From contig NZ_CP120677.1 in the NCBI RefSeq assembly GCF_029537395.1, positions 2,256,566-2,320,565 on the forward strand: 64,000 bases of DNA, in the 5' to 3' direction. A model generated the notes under the pieces. That model did not search any database. It saw only the letters and a list, made by a program, of their open reading frames with translations, and was not told the origin of the DNA. Numbering within the stretch: position 1 is the stretch's first letter; each line of letters starts with the position of its first letter. This document shows, one piece after another, positions 29,386 through 38,726 of the stretch. A program made the translations under genes and the position numbers. The DNA is from Tissierella sp. Yu-01. GTDB taxonomy: Bacteria; Bacillota; Clostridia; Tissierellales; Tissierellaceae.

Positions 29386-30378
29386 GTGTCAAAGAAAACG
29401 ATATCAACAATTATGGTAATGGCAATTGTTGTATCATTGCTTGCTGGATGTGGTGGAGGCGGTGGTGGAACAACTACTACTTCTGGTGGCAGTGAAGTAT
29501 TCGTTAACGTTGCAACAGGTGGAACTGGTGGTACATATTATCCACTAGGTGGAGCCATGGCAAAAATATTTAACGAGCATGTGGATGGTGTAACTGCAAA
29601 TGCACAAGCAACTGGTGCTTCAGTTGAAAATATTGGATTAGTATCATCTGGTGAAACTGAAGTTGCATTTGTACAAAATGATGTTACTTATTATGCATGG
29701 ACAGGCACTGAATCATTTGCAGACAAGGACAAGATAACTAATATCCGTGGCATGGCAATGTTGTATCCAGAAGTAATTCAAATCATAGCGACTAAAGACT
29801 CAGGTATTCAATCAGTTGATGATTTAAAAGGTAAAAAGGTAGCTGTTGGAGCTCCTGGTTCTGGTACAGAAGTAAATGCCAGACAAATACTGGAGGAACA
29901 TGGAATCACTTATGGCGATTTGGGAAAAGCAGATTATTTGTCATTTAATGAAGCTGCTGATCAATTAAAAGATAAACAAATAGACGCTGCATTCGTAACT
30001 GCTGCTGTGCCTACATCTGCAGTTACAGAAGTAACACAAACTGCTGATATAGTCGTTGTTAATGTTGATTCAGCGAAGATATCATCATTAATTGAAAAAT
30101 ATCCATTCTATACTCAAGTAATTATCCCTGCTGACAGTTACAAAGGTCAAACAGCAGACGTAGTTACTCCAGCAGTTATGGCTATGTTAGTAGTACCTCA
30201 AGAATTAGATGAAGATTTAGTATATAACTTAACTAAGCAATTATTTGAGCAAAGACAAGTAATTATAGATACTCATGATAAAGGAAATGATATAAAACTT
30301 GACACAGCATTGGCAGGTATGCCAATAGATGTACATCCTGGTTCTCAACGTTATTATGATGAACAGGGTATTAAGTAA
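29386..30378 (+). CDS. TAXI-family TRAP transporter substrate-binding lipoprotein
   Basis: A 331-residue secreted binding protein. The signal peptide ends in the lipobox LLAGC (cysteine about residue 22), followed by a glycine/threonine linker. The mature part begins NVATGGTGGTYYPLGGAMAKIF, the TAXI hallmark. It should deliver a carboxylate or amino acid-type substrate to the TRAP permease two genes downstream. GTG 29386 has AGGAGG in front. An in-frame ATG at 29377 sits inside that site and is less likely. Confidence 0.92.
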   Translation: MSKKTISTIMVMAIVVSLLAGCGGGGGGTTTTSGGSEVFVNVATGGTGGTYYPLGGAMAKIFNEHVDGVTANAQATGASVENIGLVSSGETEVAFVQNDVTYYAWTGTESFADKDKITNIRGMAMLYPEVIQIIATKDSGIQSVDDLKGKKVAVGAPGSGTEVNARQILEEHGITYGDLGKADYLSFNEAADQLKDKQIDAAFVTAAVPTSAVTEVTQTADIVVVNVDSAKISSLIEKYPFYTQVIIPADSYKGQTADVVTPAVMAMLVVPQELDEDLVYNLTKQLFEQRQVIIDTHDKGNDIKLDTALAGMPIDVHPGSQRYYDEQGIK

Positions 30379-30916
30379 AAATATTAAAAGAGGTGAAGGT
30401 ATTGTTCTATTCAATACCTTCCCTTATATAATTAAAATATTACTATTACTATTATTGATTTCATTTATATCATTGAATTTTATACCTATTAAAGTATTAT
30501 TGGCTAGTGATTTTAGAACAGGAGAATATTTAAGCTCTTGGAGAATTTCTGAAGGTGAAAATTTTACAGTTGTATATACACACTCGGTAGAGCTTACAGA
30601 AGTATCTGAAATATATGTGATTGAAAATGGAAAAATAAAACTTACAGATACATATTTTAAATCATATGGTGCAGGACTTCCTGCAAATACACCATATAAG
30701 TTTGAAATTACGAATGATGGTTTTAGAATCTATGATATAAATCAGGTGTTGGAAAGTTTAGTTTACAGAACCGGAGCAGTAAGAGCAAATCATTCTCTAT
30801 TGATTAATGGAGAAAAGCATATGTTTCTTGATTTCAGTCAACCTAGGGAAGGCGTAAAGCTAGAGTGCGATAACATATCTGCATTTAAGTATATCACAAG
30901 GGAGGACTTAAAATGA
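30359..30916 (+). CDS. DUF1850 protein of the TAXI-TRAP operon
   Basis: About 185 residues with one N-terminal membrane helix (ILLLLLLISFISLNF) and an extracellular domain containing VVYTHSVELTEVSEIYVI, as in DUF1850 proteins found between TAXI binding proteins and fused TRAP permeases. It overlaps the binding-protein stop by about 20 bases. The start is uncertain: ATG 30359 has no clear ribosome site, while a GAGGTGA at 30391-30397 has no in-frame ATG/GTG/TTG right after it. It overlaps the permease start by four bases. Confidence 0.78.
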   Translation: MNRVLSKNIKRGEGIVLFNTFPYIIKILLLLLLISFISLNFIPIKVLLASDFRTGEYLSSWRISEGENFTVVYTHSVELTEVSEIYVIENGKIKLTDTYFKSYGAGLPANTPYKFEITNDGFRIYDINQVLESLVYRTGAVRANHSLLINGEKHMFLDFSQPREGVKLECDNISAFKYITREDLK

Positions 30917-32904
30917 GTGATAGAAAAAACATCACGGAATCTGATGTTGCTTTAGACGTTGACAAGCTTATGGAGGAATATGACAAGGAGACATCTAGTT
31001 TAAGAAAGCTTACGGGAACAATAGGAAAAATTGCTGCAATAATCGCCATAGCTATGTCTTGTTTTCATTTATTTACGGCAGGTTTTGGAACGCTACTATC
31101 GGCAAAACAAAGATCATTACATGTTATTTTTGCCTTTGTTTTAGGATTTATATTTTATCCTGGAGGTAAAAAATCTAAAAAGGATAGATTATCTCCTTTG
31201 GATTATGTATTTATAGCATTAGTTTTAATTGTATTTGGTTACTTATTTATGTTTAATGAGCAGATTGCGCTTAAGGCAGGTAGTGTAAGCCAAGTAGATC
31301 TTATTTTAGGTATATTGGCTATTTTATTAACCTTGGAAATTGCCAGAAGAGTAGTAGGCTCTGCTCTTCCAATAGTTGCTATTGTGTTTTTAGCTTATGC
31401 ATATTTTGGTCCAAATTTACCAGGACTTTTAGCCCATAGAGGGTTCTCTATAGAGAGAATAGTATCTCATATGTATTTGGGACTTGAAGGGATTATGGGT
31501 ATTCCTTTAGGTGTATCTTCAACATTTGTATTTTTGTTTATATTATTTGGTTCGGTGCTCGATAAGACTGGCGTAGGTAAATTCTTCATAGATATAGCTT
31601 ATGCAATGACTGGTCATTTTAAGAGTGGTCCTGCAATGACAGCAGTAGTAGCAAGTGGATTTATGGGCTCAATATCAGGAAGTTCTGTTGCAAATACAGT
31701 GACTACTGGAGCGTTTACCATTCCACTGATGAAAAAAACTGGTTATAAACCTTATTTTGCTGGAGCTGTTGAAGCTGCTGCTTCCACAGGAGGACAAATA
31801 ATGCCACCAGTTATGGGTGCAGCAGCATTTATTATGGCTGAATTTACTGCTATACCATATAATAAGATAATAATAGCAGCAGCTATACCAGCATTGCTTT
31901 ATTATTTTGGTGTAGGTACAATGGTACATCTAGAAGCTTCTAAATTGGGGTTAAAAGGACTACCTAGAGAAGAGCTTCCTAATGCAGGTAAGATTATGAG
32001 AAAAGATGGATATATGATATTACCTTTAGTAATAATAGTATTCTTCTTACTATCTGGTTATACACCACTAAAGTCTGCATTCTATGCAATTTTATTTAGT
32101 ATAGCCATAGGATTGATAGCTTCATTTGCAAAGAGAGATAAATCCTTTGGACTTAAAGAAATACTATCAGCATTAGAAGCTGGAGCAAAGGGTGCTGTTG
32201 GAGTAGCTTGTGCTTGTGCTTGTGCTGGTATGATAGTTGGTGTAGTTACTCTAACCGGTTTAGGACTAAGAATTGCAGAGTTAATTGTAAGTGTAGCTGG
32301 CGGAAATCTAATTTTAACATTATTCTTCACTATGGTAGCATCTATAATTCTTGGTATGGGATTACCTACTACTGCTAAGTATATAGTATTAGCTACTATG
32401 GCGGTTCCAGCACTTACAAAGCTTAATGTAAATCTTATGGCGGCACATTTATTTATCTTATATTTTGGCGTAGTAGCTGATATTACTCCACCAGTAGCTT
32501 TAGCTTCTTATGCAGGTGCTGGTATAGCAGGAGCTAGTCCAATGAAAACTGGATTTCAGGCAGTTAAGTTAGCATTGGCAGCCTTTATAGTTCCTTACAT
32601 ATTTGCAATAGATCCAACATTAATTTTAGTTAAGGAAATCGTAGGCACAGATATACAATTTGTATCAGTATTTGCTGCTTTGCCTATAATACTATCTGCT
32701 ATGCTGGGTATTGTCTGCTTAGGTAGTGCTATTGAGGGATACCTAATAGATCATTCAAAAGTTTATGAAAGAATACCATTAGGTATTGCCGCCCTATTAT
32801 TACTAAAGCCAGGAACAGTATCAGATATTATAGGTTTAGTAGTATTAATTGGAGTATACTTTTTACAAAAACAAAGAATAAAAAATAAAGAAGCTGCAGC
32901 ATAA
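30913..32904 (+). CDS. TRAP transporter permease, fused small and large subunits
   Basis: A 663-residue membrane protein. The N-terminal quarter is a four-helix DctQ-like small subunit, and the rest is a DctM-like large subunit, as in TAXI-type TRAP systems. The signatures include GSVLDKTGVGKFF, MTAVVASGFMGSISGSSVAN and LGMGLPTTAKYIVLATMAVPAL. Transport is driven by a sodium or proton gradient. The substrate is unknown. A downstream regulator and tryptophanase hint at amino-acid use but are in a separate unit. Confidence 0.92.
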   Translation: MSDRKNITESDVALDVDKLMEEYDKETSSLRKLTGTIGKIAAIIAIAMSCFHLFTAGFGTLLSAKQRSLHVIFAFVLGFIFYPGGKKSKKDRLSPLDYVFIALVLIVFGYLFMFNEQIALKAGSVSQVDLILGILAILLTLEIARRVVGSALPIVAIVFLAYAYFGPNLPGLLAHRGFSIERIVSHMYLGLEGIMGIPLGVSSTFVFLFILFGSVLDKTGVGKFFIDIAYAMTGHFKSGPAMTAVVASGFMGSISGSSVANTVTTGAFTIPLMKKTGYKPYFAGAVEAAASTGGQIMPPVMGAAAFIMAEFTAIPYNKIIIAAAIPALLYYFGVGTMVHLEASKLGLKGLPREELPNAGKIMRKDGYMILPLVIIVFFLLSGYTPLKSAFYAILFSIAIGLIASFAKRDKSFGLKEILSALEAGAKGAVGVACACACAGMIVGVVTLTGLGLRIAELIVSVAGGNLILTLFFTMVASIILGMGLPTTAKYIVLATMAVPALTKLNVNLMAAHLFILYFGVVADITPPVALASYAGAGIAGASPMKTGFQAVKLALAAFIVPYIFAIDPTLILVKEIVGTDIQFVSVFAALPIILSAMLGIVCLGSAIEGYLIDHSKVYERIPLGIAALLLLKPGTVSDIIGLVVLIGVYFLQKQRIKNKEAAA

Positions 32905-32907
32905 AAG

Positions 32908-32940
32908 TTAAAGGAGCTATATTAGCTCCTTAACTTTTTT
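32908..32940. terminator. terminator shared by the TRAP operon and the minus-strand regulator
   Basis: Arms AAGGAGCTA / TAGCTCCTT around TAT, with T-run after it on plus and an A-rich flank on minus. It overlaps the 3' end of the minus-strand regulator. Confidence 0.8.
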
Positions 32941-33601
32941 TGATGCTATTTAAGTATCTATAGATCGTAGCTTCTGAACTATGTAAAAGTTTTGCGACAA
33001 TTTGTACACTATCCTTTAATCTAAATAGACCTTTGTCATCTAAGGCTTTAACTATCTCCAGTTTTTCATCCTTTGTTAATCTATCTGGCGGTATGGGGCT
33101 TCCTTGGAGAATTGTGTCAATAGTCGCTCTTGCAACCTCCTGAATACTAGAACCTGATATATCAGATTCTGTAGATGGTATTATTTCATCAATGGCTTCA
33201 AAACTACTTCTGCCGATTAAATCATGAGGGTGACATAATTCCATAATTTGTTTGCTAATATCACTATACTTAGAATCATCAAAATTGATACAAAGAATAC
33301 CTATTAATTCATTATTATCCTTGATATATAACGTTGAGGACCTTAGAAGTTTATTGGTTATACTTGATACCGTATTAAAATTGGATTCAAAATCCATGCT
33401 TAAGTATTCCTTTTTCTCTATAACCTGAGCACTCTTAGAAGTAATTGGAGATCCTAATCCCCTGCCTGTAATATGACCATTAGCTATGGCAATAATAGAA
33501 TTTTCGTTGTCTCTTACATCGTGTAAGGCAATTTCATAATCAGGTCCTAATGTTTGACCTAAAAATTCAACTAATTTAATATACTGATTAAGAATATTCA
33601 T
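32930..33601 (-). CDS. YheO-type PAS/HTH regulator
   Basis: A 223-residue regulator with an N-terminal YheO-like PAS domain (LGPDYEIALHDVRDNENSIIAIANGHITGR, about 15-45) and a C-terminal HTH (IVKALDDKGLFRLKDSVQIVAKLL..EATIYRYLN). Members such as DauR and TyrR-unrelated tnaA-linked regulators often sit beside amino-acid catabolic genes. Here it faces away from tryptophanase across a 230-base gap. It probably controls the tnaA/transporter unit, perhaps in response to tryptophan. Confidence 0.85.
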   Translation of the reverse strand: MNILNQYIKLVEFLGQTLGPDYEIALHDVRDNENSIIAIANGHITGRGLGSPITSKSAQVIEKKEYLSMDFESNFNTVSSITNKLLRSSTLYIKDNNELIGILCINFDDSKYSDISKQIMELCHPHDLIGRSSFEAIDEIIPSTESDISGSSIQEVARATIDTILQGSPIPPDRLTKDEKLEIVKALDDKGLFRLKDSVQIVAKLLHSSEATIYRYLNSIKKS

Positions 33602-33769
33602 TATCTATTCCTCCTACATTAAAACGTAAATATAGTATAAATGATATATAAAAATAATACAAATAAAATATCTAGATGATAAAATATTATCATTATGATA
33701 AAAATCATAGCAGACAACTTGCAGTTTTAGAAGAATACAATACAAAATAATAATAAACAATTTCTATTG

Positions 33770-33798
33770 TTGAAAAATAATTATTAATGTGCTATTAT
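33770..33798 (+). promoter_or_regulatory. tnaA promoter
   Basis: -35 TTGAAA (33770-33775), 17-base spacer, -10 TATTAT (33793-33798). About 60 bases upstream is the palindromic TATCATTATGATA stretch near 33690, a possible regulator site. No tnaC-like leader peptide with tryptophan codons is visible in the gap. Confidence 0.65.
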
Positions 33799-33831
33799 TA
33801 TGTTAATAAAATAATAAAGGGGGAGTTGTTA

Positions 33832-35214
33832 ATGGCAGTAAAATATATACCAGAACCATTTAGAATTAAAATGGTTGAAACCATAAAGATTCTTAATCGT
33901 GAAGAAAGGGAAGAAAAGATTAAAGAAGCTAAATATAATCTTTTTAATCTTAAGGGGGAAGACGTTTACATTGACTTATTGACTGATAGTGGGACAAATG
34001 CCATGAGCTCAGAACAATGGGCAGGTGTAATGCGTGGGGATGAAGCTTATGCAGGAGCTAAGAGTTACTATAATCTTATAGAAGCTGGTAAAGATATCTT
34101 TGGATACGAAATTATTCAACCTGTTCACCAAGGTCGTGCAGCGGAAAAAGTTCTATTTCCTCTTTTATTAAATAAAGGTAAGTATGCAATATCAAATATG
34201 TTCTTTGATACTACTAGAGCTCATGTTGAATTAGCTGGTGCAAGAGCTATAGATTGTGTAGTAGAAGAAGCTAAAGATCCTAGTATTAGAGCACCTTTTA
34301 AAGGAAATATGGATGTTGAAAAATTAGAAGAGACTATTAATGAATTAGGTAAGGAAAATGTAGGATTAGTTGTAATGACTATAACTAATAACTCAGCTGG
34401 TGGACAACCAGTATCTATTCAAAATATGAGAGACGTTGCTGCACTTTGTAAGAAGTATGGTATTCCACTAAATATAGATGCTGCTAGATTTTCTGAAAAT
34501 GCTTACTTTATCAAACAAAGAGAAGAAGAGTTTAAAAACACAAGCATCAAGGATATTACAAAGGAAATGTTCAGCTACGCAGATACATTTACAATGAGTG
34601 CGAAGAAAGATGCTATTGTAAACATGGGTGGACTTATAGGAATAAAAGATAATGAAGAACTATATTTGAAAGTGAAAGCAAATTGTATTTCATTTGAAGG
34701 TTTTACAACATACGGTGGACTTGCAGGAAGAGATTTAGAAGCTTTATCAATAGGTCTTTATGAAGGACAAGATGAAGACTTCTTAAAATATAGAATAGGT
34801 CAATTAGAGTACTTGGCAGCGCGTTTAGATGAAGCAGGTATAGCATATCAGTCACCTGTTGGAGGACATGGATTATTTGTAGATGCAAAAGCATTATTAC
34901 CACATATTCCATATAATGAGTTCCCAGGACAGGCATTAGCTGTTGAATTATATAGAGAAGCAGGAATTAGAACTTGCGATATAGGTTCATATATGTTAGG
35001 TAACGACCCTGATACAGGAGAACAATTAAAAGCAGATTTTGAATTTACAAGACTTGCAATTCCTAGAAGAGTTTATACTCAAGCTCATTTCGATGTAATG
35101 GCTGATGCTTTAATTGCTATTAAGGAAAGAGCTAGTAGCGTTAAGGGCTATAGGGTTGTTTGGGAACCGCCAATTTTACGTCATTTCCAAGCACATCTTG
35201 AGCCATTAAAGTAA
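33832..35214 (+). CDS. tnaA: tryptophanase
   Basis: A 460-residue PLP enzyme cleaving L-tryptophan to indole, pyruvate and ammonia. The PLP-lysine region is SAKKDA (lysine about 259). It is distinguished from tyrosine phenol-lyase by two specificity positions: aspartate at 126 in [10 protein letters not shown] (threonine in tyrosine phenol-lyase) and isoleucine at 384 in [10 protein letters not shown] (arginine in tyrosine phenol-lyase). ATG 33832 follows GGGGGAGTT; the upstream frame would lie over the promoter. The following symporter fits tryptophan uptake. Confidence 0.9.
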   Translation: MAVKYIPEPFRIKMVETIKILNREEREEKIKEAKYNLFNLKGEDVYIDLLTDSGTNAMSSEQWAGVMRGDEAYAGAKSYYNLIEAGKDIFGYEIIQPVHQGRAAEKVLFPLLLNKGKYAISNMFFDTTRAHVELAGARAIDCVVEEAKDPSIRAPFKGNMDVEKLEETINELGKENVGLVVMTITNNSAGGQPVSIQNMRDVAALCKKYGIPLNIDAARFSENAYFIKQREEEFKNTSIKDITKEMFSYADTFTMSAKKDAIVNMGGLIGIKDNEELYLKVKANCISFEGFTTYGGLAGRDLEALSIGLYEGQDEDFLKYRIGQLEYLAARLDEAGIAYQSPVGGHGLFVDAKALLPHIPYNEFPGQALAVELYREAGIRTCDIGSYMLGNDPDTGEQLKADFEFTRLAIPRRVYTQAHFDVMADALIAIKERASSVKGYRVVWEPPILRHFQAHLEPLK

Positions 35215-35257
35215 AGTTATTTTTAATCATCACCTTTGTTTAACTTTGATTATTAGG

Positions 35258-35296
35258 ACATAGATTCAATAGGATTAAACCCTATTGAATCCTGTC
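35258..35296 (+). other. hairpin between tnaA and the symporter
   Basis: Arms GATTCAATAGG / CCTATTGAATC with a GGACA / TGTCT extension. It is followed by a short TTAATT stretch, so it may be a weak or partial terminator. Confidence 0.5.
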
Positions 35297-35305
35297 TTAA
35301 TTAAA

Positions 35306-35373
35306 ACGAGTTAAAAGATACCTCGTTGCAGTGGTGTGATGAAATTGCTACGCAATTTCTTCAGATACTTAAA
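35306..35373 (+). repeat. CCTCGTTGCAGTG dispersed repeat, copy A
   Basis: Starts with AACGAG / CTCGTT inverted ends (35306-35328), then GCAGTGGTGTGATGAAATTGC. It ends in the hairpin GAAATTGC-TA-CGCAATTTC followed by TTCAGATACTTAA. Two further copies occur at 38568-38700 and, inverted, at 61765-61840. Confidence 0.85.
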
Positions 35374-35398
35374 ACAAAAAATTAGTGAGGTGAAACTG

Positions 35399-36742
35399 AT
35401 GAATGACAAGAATGTTGTAAATCTTGAAACCCAGGAGCGTGATTCTTTTAGCAACAAGTTTGGGTTTATCCTTGCATGCGTAGGGTCAGCAGTTGGAATG
35501 GGAAATATCTGGCTATTCCCTTATAGAGTAGGACAATTTGGTGGATTTGCTTTCCTTATACCATATTGGATTTGGGTAATATTATTAGGTTTTTCAGGTG
35601 TAATAGGAGAAATGTCATTTGGTAGAGCAATGCAATCAGGACCTTTAGGTGCTTGCAAGAAGGCAATGGAGAGACGTGGAAAGAAAAATGGAGATTTAAT
35701 AGGCCTTATACCTGTTATTGGATCCCTTGGAATAGGAATTGGTTATGCAGTAGTTGTTGGTTGGATTATTCGATTCTTAGTTGGGTCCATTACAGGAGCA
35801 ATGATAAGTGCTCCAGACAGTGGAGCATATTTTGGTGAAATAGCAGGTCCATTTGGCAGTGTACCATGGCATTTAATCGCATTAATACTTACGTTTATAA
35901 TAATGAATGCTGGTATATCAGAGGGTATTGAAAAAGTCAATAAAGTAATGATGCCATTATTCTTTATTTTATTTTTAATACTTGCAGTAAGAGTAGCGTT
36001 TTTACCAGATGCACAATCTGGATATCAGTTTATGTTCAATGCAGATTGGTCTGCTTTAAAGAATCCTAGGGCTTGGATTTATGCCTTAGGGCAAGCGTTT
36101 TTCTCACTTTCACTTGCTGGATCAGGTACAGTTGTTTATGGAAGTTATTTGAAGAATGATATAGATGTTATAAACTCAGCAAAATATATAGCGGTATTTG
36201 ATACAATAGCAGCAATGATAGCTTCTTTAGTTATACTACCAGCAGTATTTGCATTTAGAATGGATCCAGGTGCTGGACCCCCACTAATGTTTATAACAAT
36301 GCCTGAAATATTTAAACAAATGCCAGGAGGCTCATTATTTGCAACTATCTTCTTTGTAGCTGTATTCTTTGCAGGTATTACATCATTAATTAATTTGTTT
36401 GAAACACCAATAGAGGCTCTACAATCAAGATTTAACTTTTCAAGATTAAAGGCAGTAGCTACGATTGCAGTAATTGCAATTGGTGTAGGTATATTCATAG
36501 AAAGTGGAGATACAATTGGTGTATGGATGGATTTAGTTAGTATTTATATCATTCCATTAGGTGCAATAGTTGCTGCTGTAATGTTCTATTGGGTATGTGG
36601 AAAGGGATTTCCAACGGAACAGATCCAATTGGGACGAGAAAAAACTGTATGGCCTTGGATAGAACCTCTTGGTAAGTATGTATTCTGTGGAGTATCAATA
36701 TTTGTATATATAATAGGTATTCTTCTTGGAGGAATAGGTTAA
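35399..36742 (+). CDS. sodium-dependent transporter, neurotransmitter:sodium symporter family (TnaT-like)
   Basis: A 447-residue permease with about eleven helices. Helix 1 contains the sodium/substrate motif CVGSAVGMGNIWLFPYR, and helix 6 the SLAGSGTVVYGSY region. Bacterial family members next to tryptophanase include tryptophan carriers of the TnaT type. The ATG at 35399 has GTGAGGTGAA eight bases before it; the longer frame reads into repeat copy A. Tryptophan as the substrate is inferred from the neighbour. Confidence 0.88.
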   Translation: MNDKNVVNLETQERDSFSNKFGFILACVGSAVGMGNIWLFPYRVGQFGGFAFLIPYWIWVILLGFSGVIGEMSFGRAMQSGPLGACKKAMERRGKKNGDLIGLIPVIGSLGIGIGYAVVVGWIIRFLVGSITGAMISAPDSGAYFGEIAGPFGSVPWHLIALILTFIIMNAGISEGIEKVNKVMMPLFFILFLILAVRVAFLPDAQSGYQFMFNADWSALKNPRAWIYALGQAFFSLSLAGSGTVVYGSYLKNDIDVINSAKYIAVFDTIAAMIASLVILPAVFAFRMDPGAGPPLMFITMPEIFKQMPGGSLFATIFFVAVFFAGITSLINLFETPIEALQSRFNFSRLKAVATIAVIAIGVGIFIESGDTIGVWMDLVSIYIIPLGAIVAAVMFYWVCGKGFPTEQIQLGREKTVWPWIEPLGKYVFCGVSIFVYIIGILLGGIG

Positions 36743-36767
36743 AAAGGAGCTTAGGCTCCTTTTTTTA
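36741..36767 (+). terminator. terminator after the symporter gene
   Basis: Arms AGGAGC / GCTCCT with flanking A-run and T-run, directly after the stop codon. Confidence 0.88.
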
Positions 36768-36836
36768 ATGACCTATTATAATATAGAAGAATAAGGTTAA
36801 TATTAATACTATATATTTATTCTAGGATGTGTTTAA

Positions 36837-38330
36837 ATGAAGAGAAAGCTAAATATAAAATTAATATCAATACTAATGCTAACAACACTTTTATTACTAG
36901 GTTGTACCAATAATGCTGCCTTAGGTACTGACTCCCTTTTAACTGAGGATTTTAATGATATTAATCCAGAGTCAATTAGTAGTTATAATATGGAGGTAAT
37001 TTTAGATTCTGATAATAAACTATATACAGGAAAACAGATTACAACCTATGTAAATAATTCAGATAACATATTAAGTGAAATATATTTTCATATATATCCA
37101 AATGCTTATAAGACCTTAGAAAATGCACCTATATTATTTGATAGATTTAATAAGGACCTAATAAGTTATAAAGAAGGACATTTGGAAGTGCTTAGAGTTG
37201 TTATTAATGATCAAGACGTTGAATATTCAGTCATTGGTGAAGATGAGACCATATTAAAAGTAGAATTAGGTGAGTCTTTAAATCCAAGTCAAAGTATAGA
37301 TATTCATATGGAATACAGTGGGAAATTACCTTCTTCAGGAGATAGATTTGGCTATGGTCAAAGGACGATGAATTTTGGAAATTGGTATCCTATAGCCTGT
37401 GTATATGATGAAGATAGATGGAATTTAGAACCTTATTATAAAATAGGAGATCCGTTTTATTCAGATGTTAGCAATTATAATGTTAGGATTATAACTGATA
37501 GTGATATAATAGTGGCATCAAGCGGCAATATATTATCAGAAAGGGTAGAAGAAAATAAAAGAGTTTATGATATTGAAGCAAATTTGATGAGGGATTTTGC
37601 CTGGGTTGCAAGTAAGGATTTTAAGATCAAAGAGGGAATAGTAGACGGAACAACAATAAAATTATATTATTTAGATGCGAAAAACACAATGATAAAACAT
37701 AGTCTAAATGTAGGTATCAATGCTCTTAAAATCTATAATAAAATATTTGGTAAATATCCTTATAGTCACTGTAGCATAGTTATGACTGAGTTTCCATCTG
37801 GGATGGAATACCCTGGCATAGTATTTATAAACAATGATTATGTTATCTTTAATCAGAAAGATATGCTAGAGACTGTTATAGTACATGAAACAGCACATCA
37901 ATGGTGGTATGGAATTGTAGGTAGTAATCAAATAGAAGAAGCATGGCTTGATGAAGCTTTGACAACGTATTCTGAGTATATTTATTATAAAGAAGCTTAT
38001 GGTATTAGTAAGGGTGAAGATTATCTAACACGTAATATTCTTGACGGATATGAATATGGTAAGAGATACTTAGGAGAAGATACAAGGGTAAATAAACACC
38101 TTAGGGATTTTACAGGGTGGGATGACTATGGTATCCTTGTTTACACCAAAGGTGCTATGTTGTTCAATGAAATTAATAAGGATTATGGAGAAGAAGTATT
38201 TTATGAAATATTAGCTGAATACTTTAATAAATATAAATTTAAAAACGCTACTACTGAGGACTTAATAAACATATGTGAAGATGTGACTAATGACGACTTA
38301 ACGAACTTGGTAGAGAAGTGGATCTATTAA
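36837..38330 (+). CDS. M1-family metallopeptidase lipoprotein
   Basis: A 497-residue surface protein with a lipobox LLLGC (cysteine about residue 23). The catalytic region has the zinc motif HETAH, the third ligand glutamate 18 residues later in WLDEALTTY, and an exopeptidase-like loop SGMEYPG instead of GAMEN. It is shorter than classical M1 aminopeptidases and lacks the C-terminal arm. Likely an anchored aminopeptidase supplying peptides. It stands alone between terminators. Confidence 0.88.
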   Translation: MKRKLNIKLISILMLTTLLLLGCTNNAALGTDSLLTEDFNDINPESISSYNMEVILDSDNKLYTGKQITTYVNNSDNILSEIYFHIYPNAYKTLENAPILFDRFNKDLISYKEGHLEVLRVVINDQDVEYSVIGEDETILKVELGESLNPSQSIDIHMEYSGKLPSSGDRFGYGQRTMNFGNWYPIACVYDEDRWNLEPYYKIGDPFYSDVSNYNVRIITDSDIIVASSGNILSERVEENKRVYDIEANLMRDFAWVASKDFKIKEGIVDGTTIKLYYLDAKNTMIKHSLNVGINALKIYNKIFGKYPYSHCSIVMTEFPSGMEYPGIVFINNDYVIFNQKDMLETVIVHETAHQWWYGIVGSNQIEEAWLDEALTTYSEYIYYKEAYGISKGEDYLTRNILDGYEYGKRYLGEDTRVNKHLRDFTGWDDYGILVYTKGAMLFNEINKDYGEEVFYEILAEYFNKYKFKNATTEDLINICEDVTNDDLTNLVEKWIY

Positions 38331-38334
38331 TCAA

Positions 38335-38362
38335 TAAAAAGGGAGAATAAACTCCCTTTTAT
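38335..38362. terminator. terminator between the peptidase and the small membrane protein gene
   Basis: Arms AAAAGGGAG / CTCCCTTTT around AATAAA, directly after the peptidase stop. The A-run before it makes it usable from both sides. Confidence 0.8.
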
Positions 38363-38369
38363 ATGCTGA

Positions 38370-38474
38370 TTAATAATTAAAAGTAAAACTACCACTAAAT
38401 AATATAACTAATAATAAGAAGAAAAATAATAAACTAGTGTCTGTATCTCCCTCGCGTCTTCTTGAATCACCCAT
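38370..38474 (-). CDS. 34-residue single-pass membrane protein
   Basis: The reading frame begins ATG on the minus strand after a strong AAGGAGGTTTGAAC site. It encodes MGDSRRREGDTDTS, then a leucine/phenylalanine-rich membrane helix (about 15-27), then a short polar end. The charged start plus one LFFFLLLVILF helix resembles small clostridial membrane or spore-envelope proteins. Function is unknown. The perfect ribosome site and the clean membrane profile argue that it is real. Confidence 0.65.
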   Translation of the reverse strand: MGDSRRREGDTDTSLLFFFLLLVILFSGSFTFNY

Positions 38475-38567
38475 GTTCAAACCTCCTTATTGTTTTGGTG
38501 TTACGTAATATATTATATTGAGAATAGAACAATTGTGTTACAAGTAAGCAAAATTCTGATAAACTAT

Positions 38568-38700
38568 AACGAGGTGAATGATATTCCCAGCTTCTATAAG
38601 CGGTCGAGTTTCTATTTAAGTAAACAGGAGGTGTGTGATAATCACTCACCTCGTTGCAGTGATGTGATGAAATTGCTATGCAATTTCTTCCGATACCTAA
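38568..38700 (+). repeat. CCTCGTTGCAGTG dispersed repeat, copy B
   Basis: AACGAGGTGA (38568-38577) / TCACCTCGTT (38645-38654) bracket a loop longer than in copy A. They are followed by GCAGTGATGTGATGAAATTGC, the hairpin and TTCCGATACCTAA. The final 50 bases match copy A with a few substitutions. It sits just upstream of the carboxypeptidase gene. Confidence 0.85.
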
Positions 38701-38726
38701 ATTAATATATTAATAGGAGTTGTATT

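Noticed and set aside
33787-35214. tyrosine phenol-lyase as the name for the tnaA gene
   Set aside because: The two specificity positions (Asp126, Ile384) match tryptophanase instead.
35336-35398. longer start for the sodium symporter
   Set aside because: The extension lies in repeat copy A, and the 35399 ATG has GTGAGGTGAA before it.
38490-38705. 71-residue plus-strand frame before the carboxypeptidase
   Set aside because: It overlaps repeat copy B and the small membrane gene's leader, with no clear ribosome site or protein signature.
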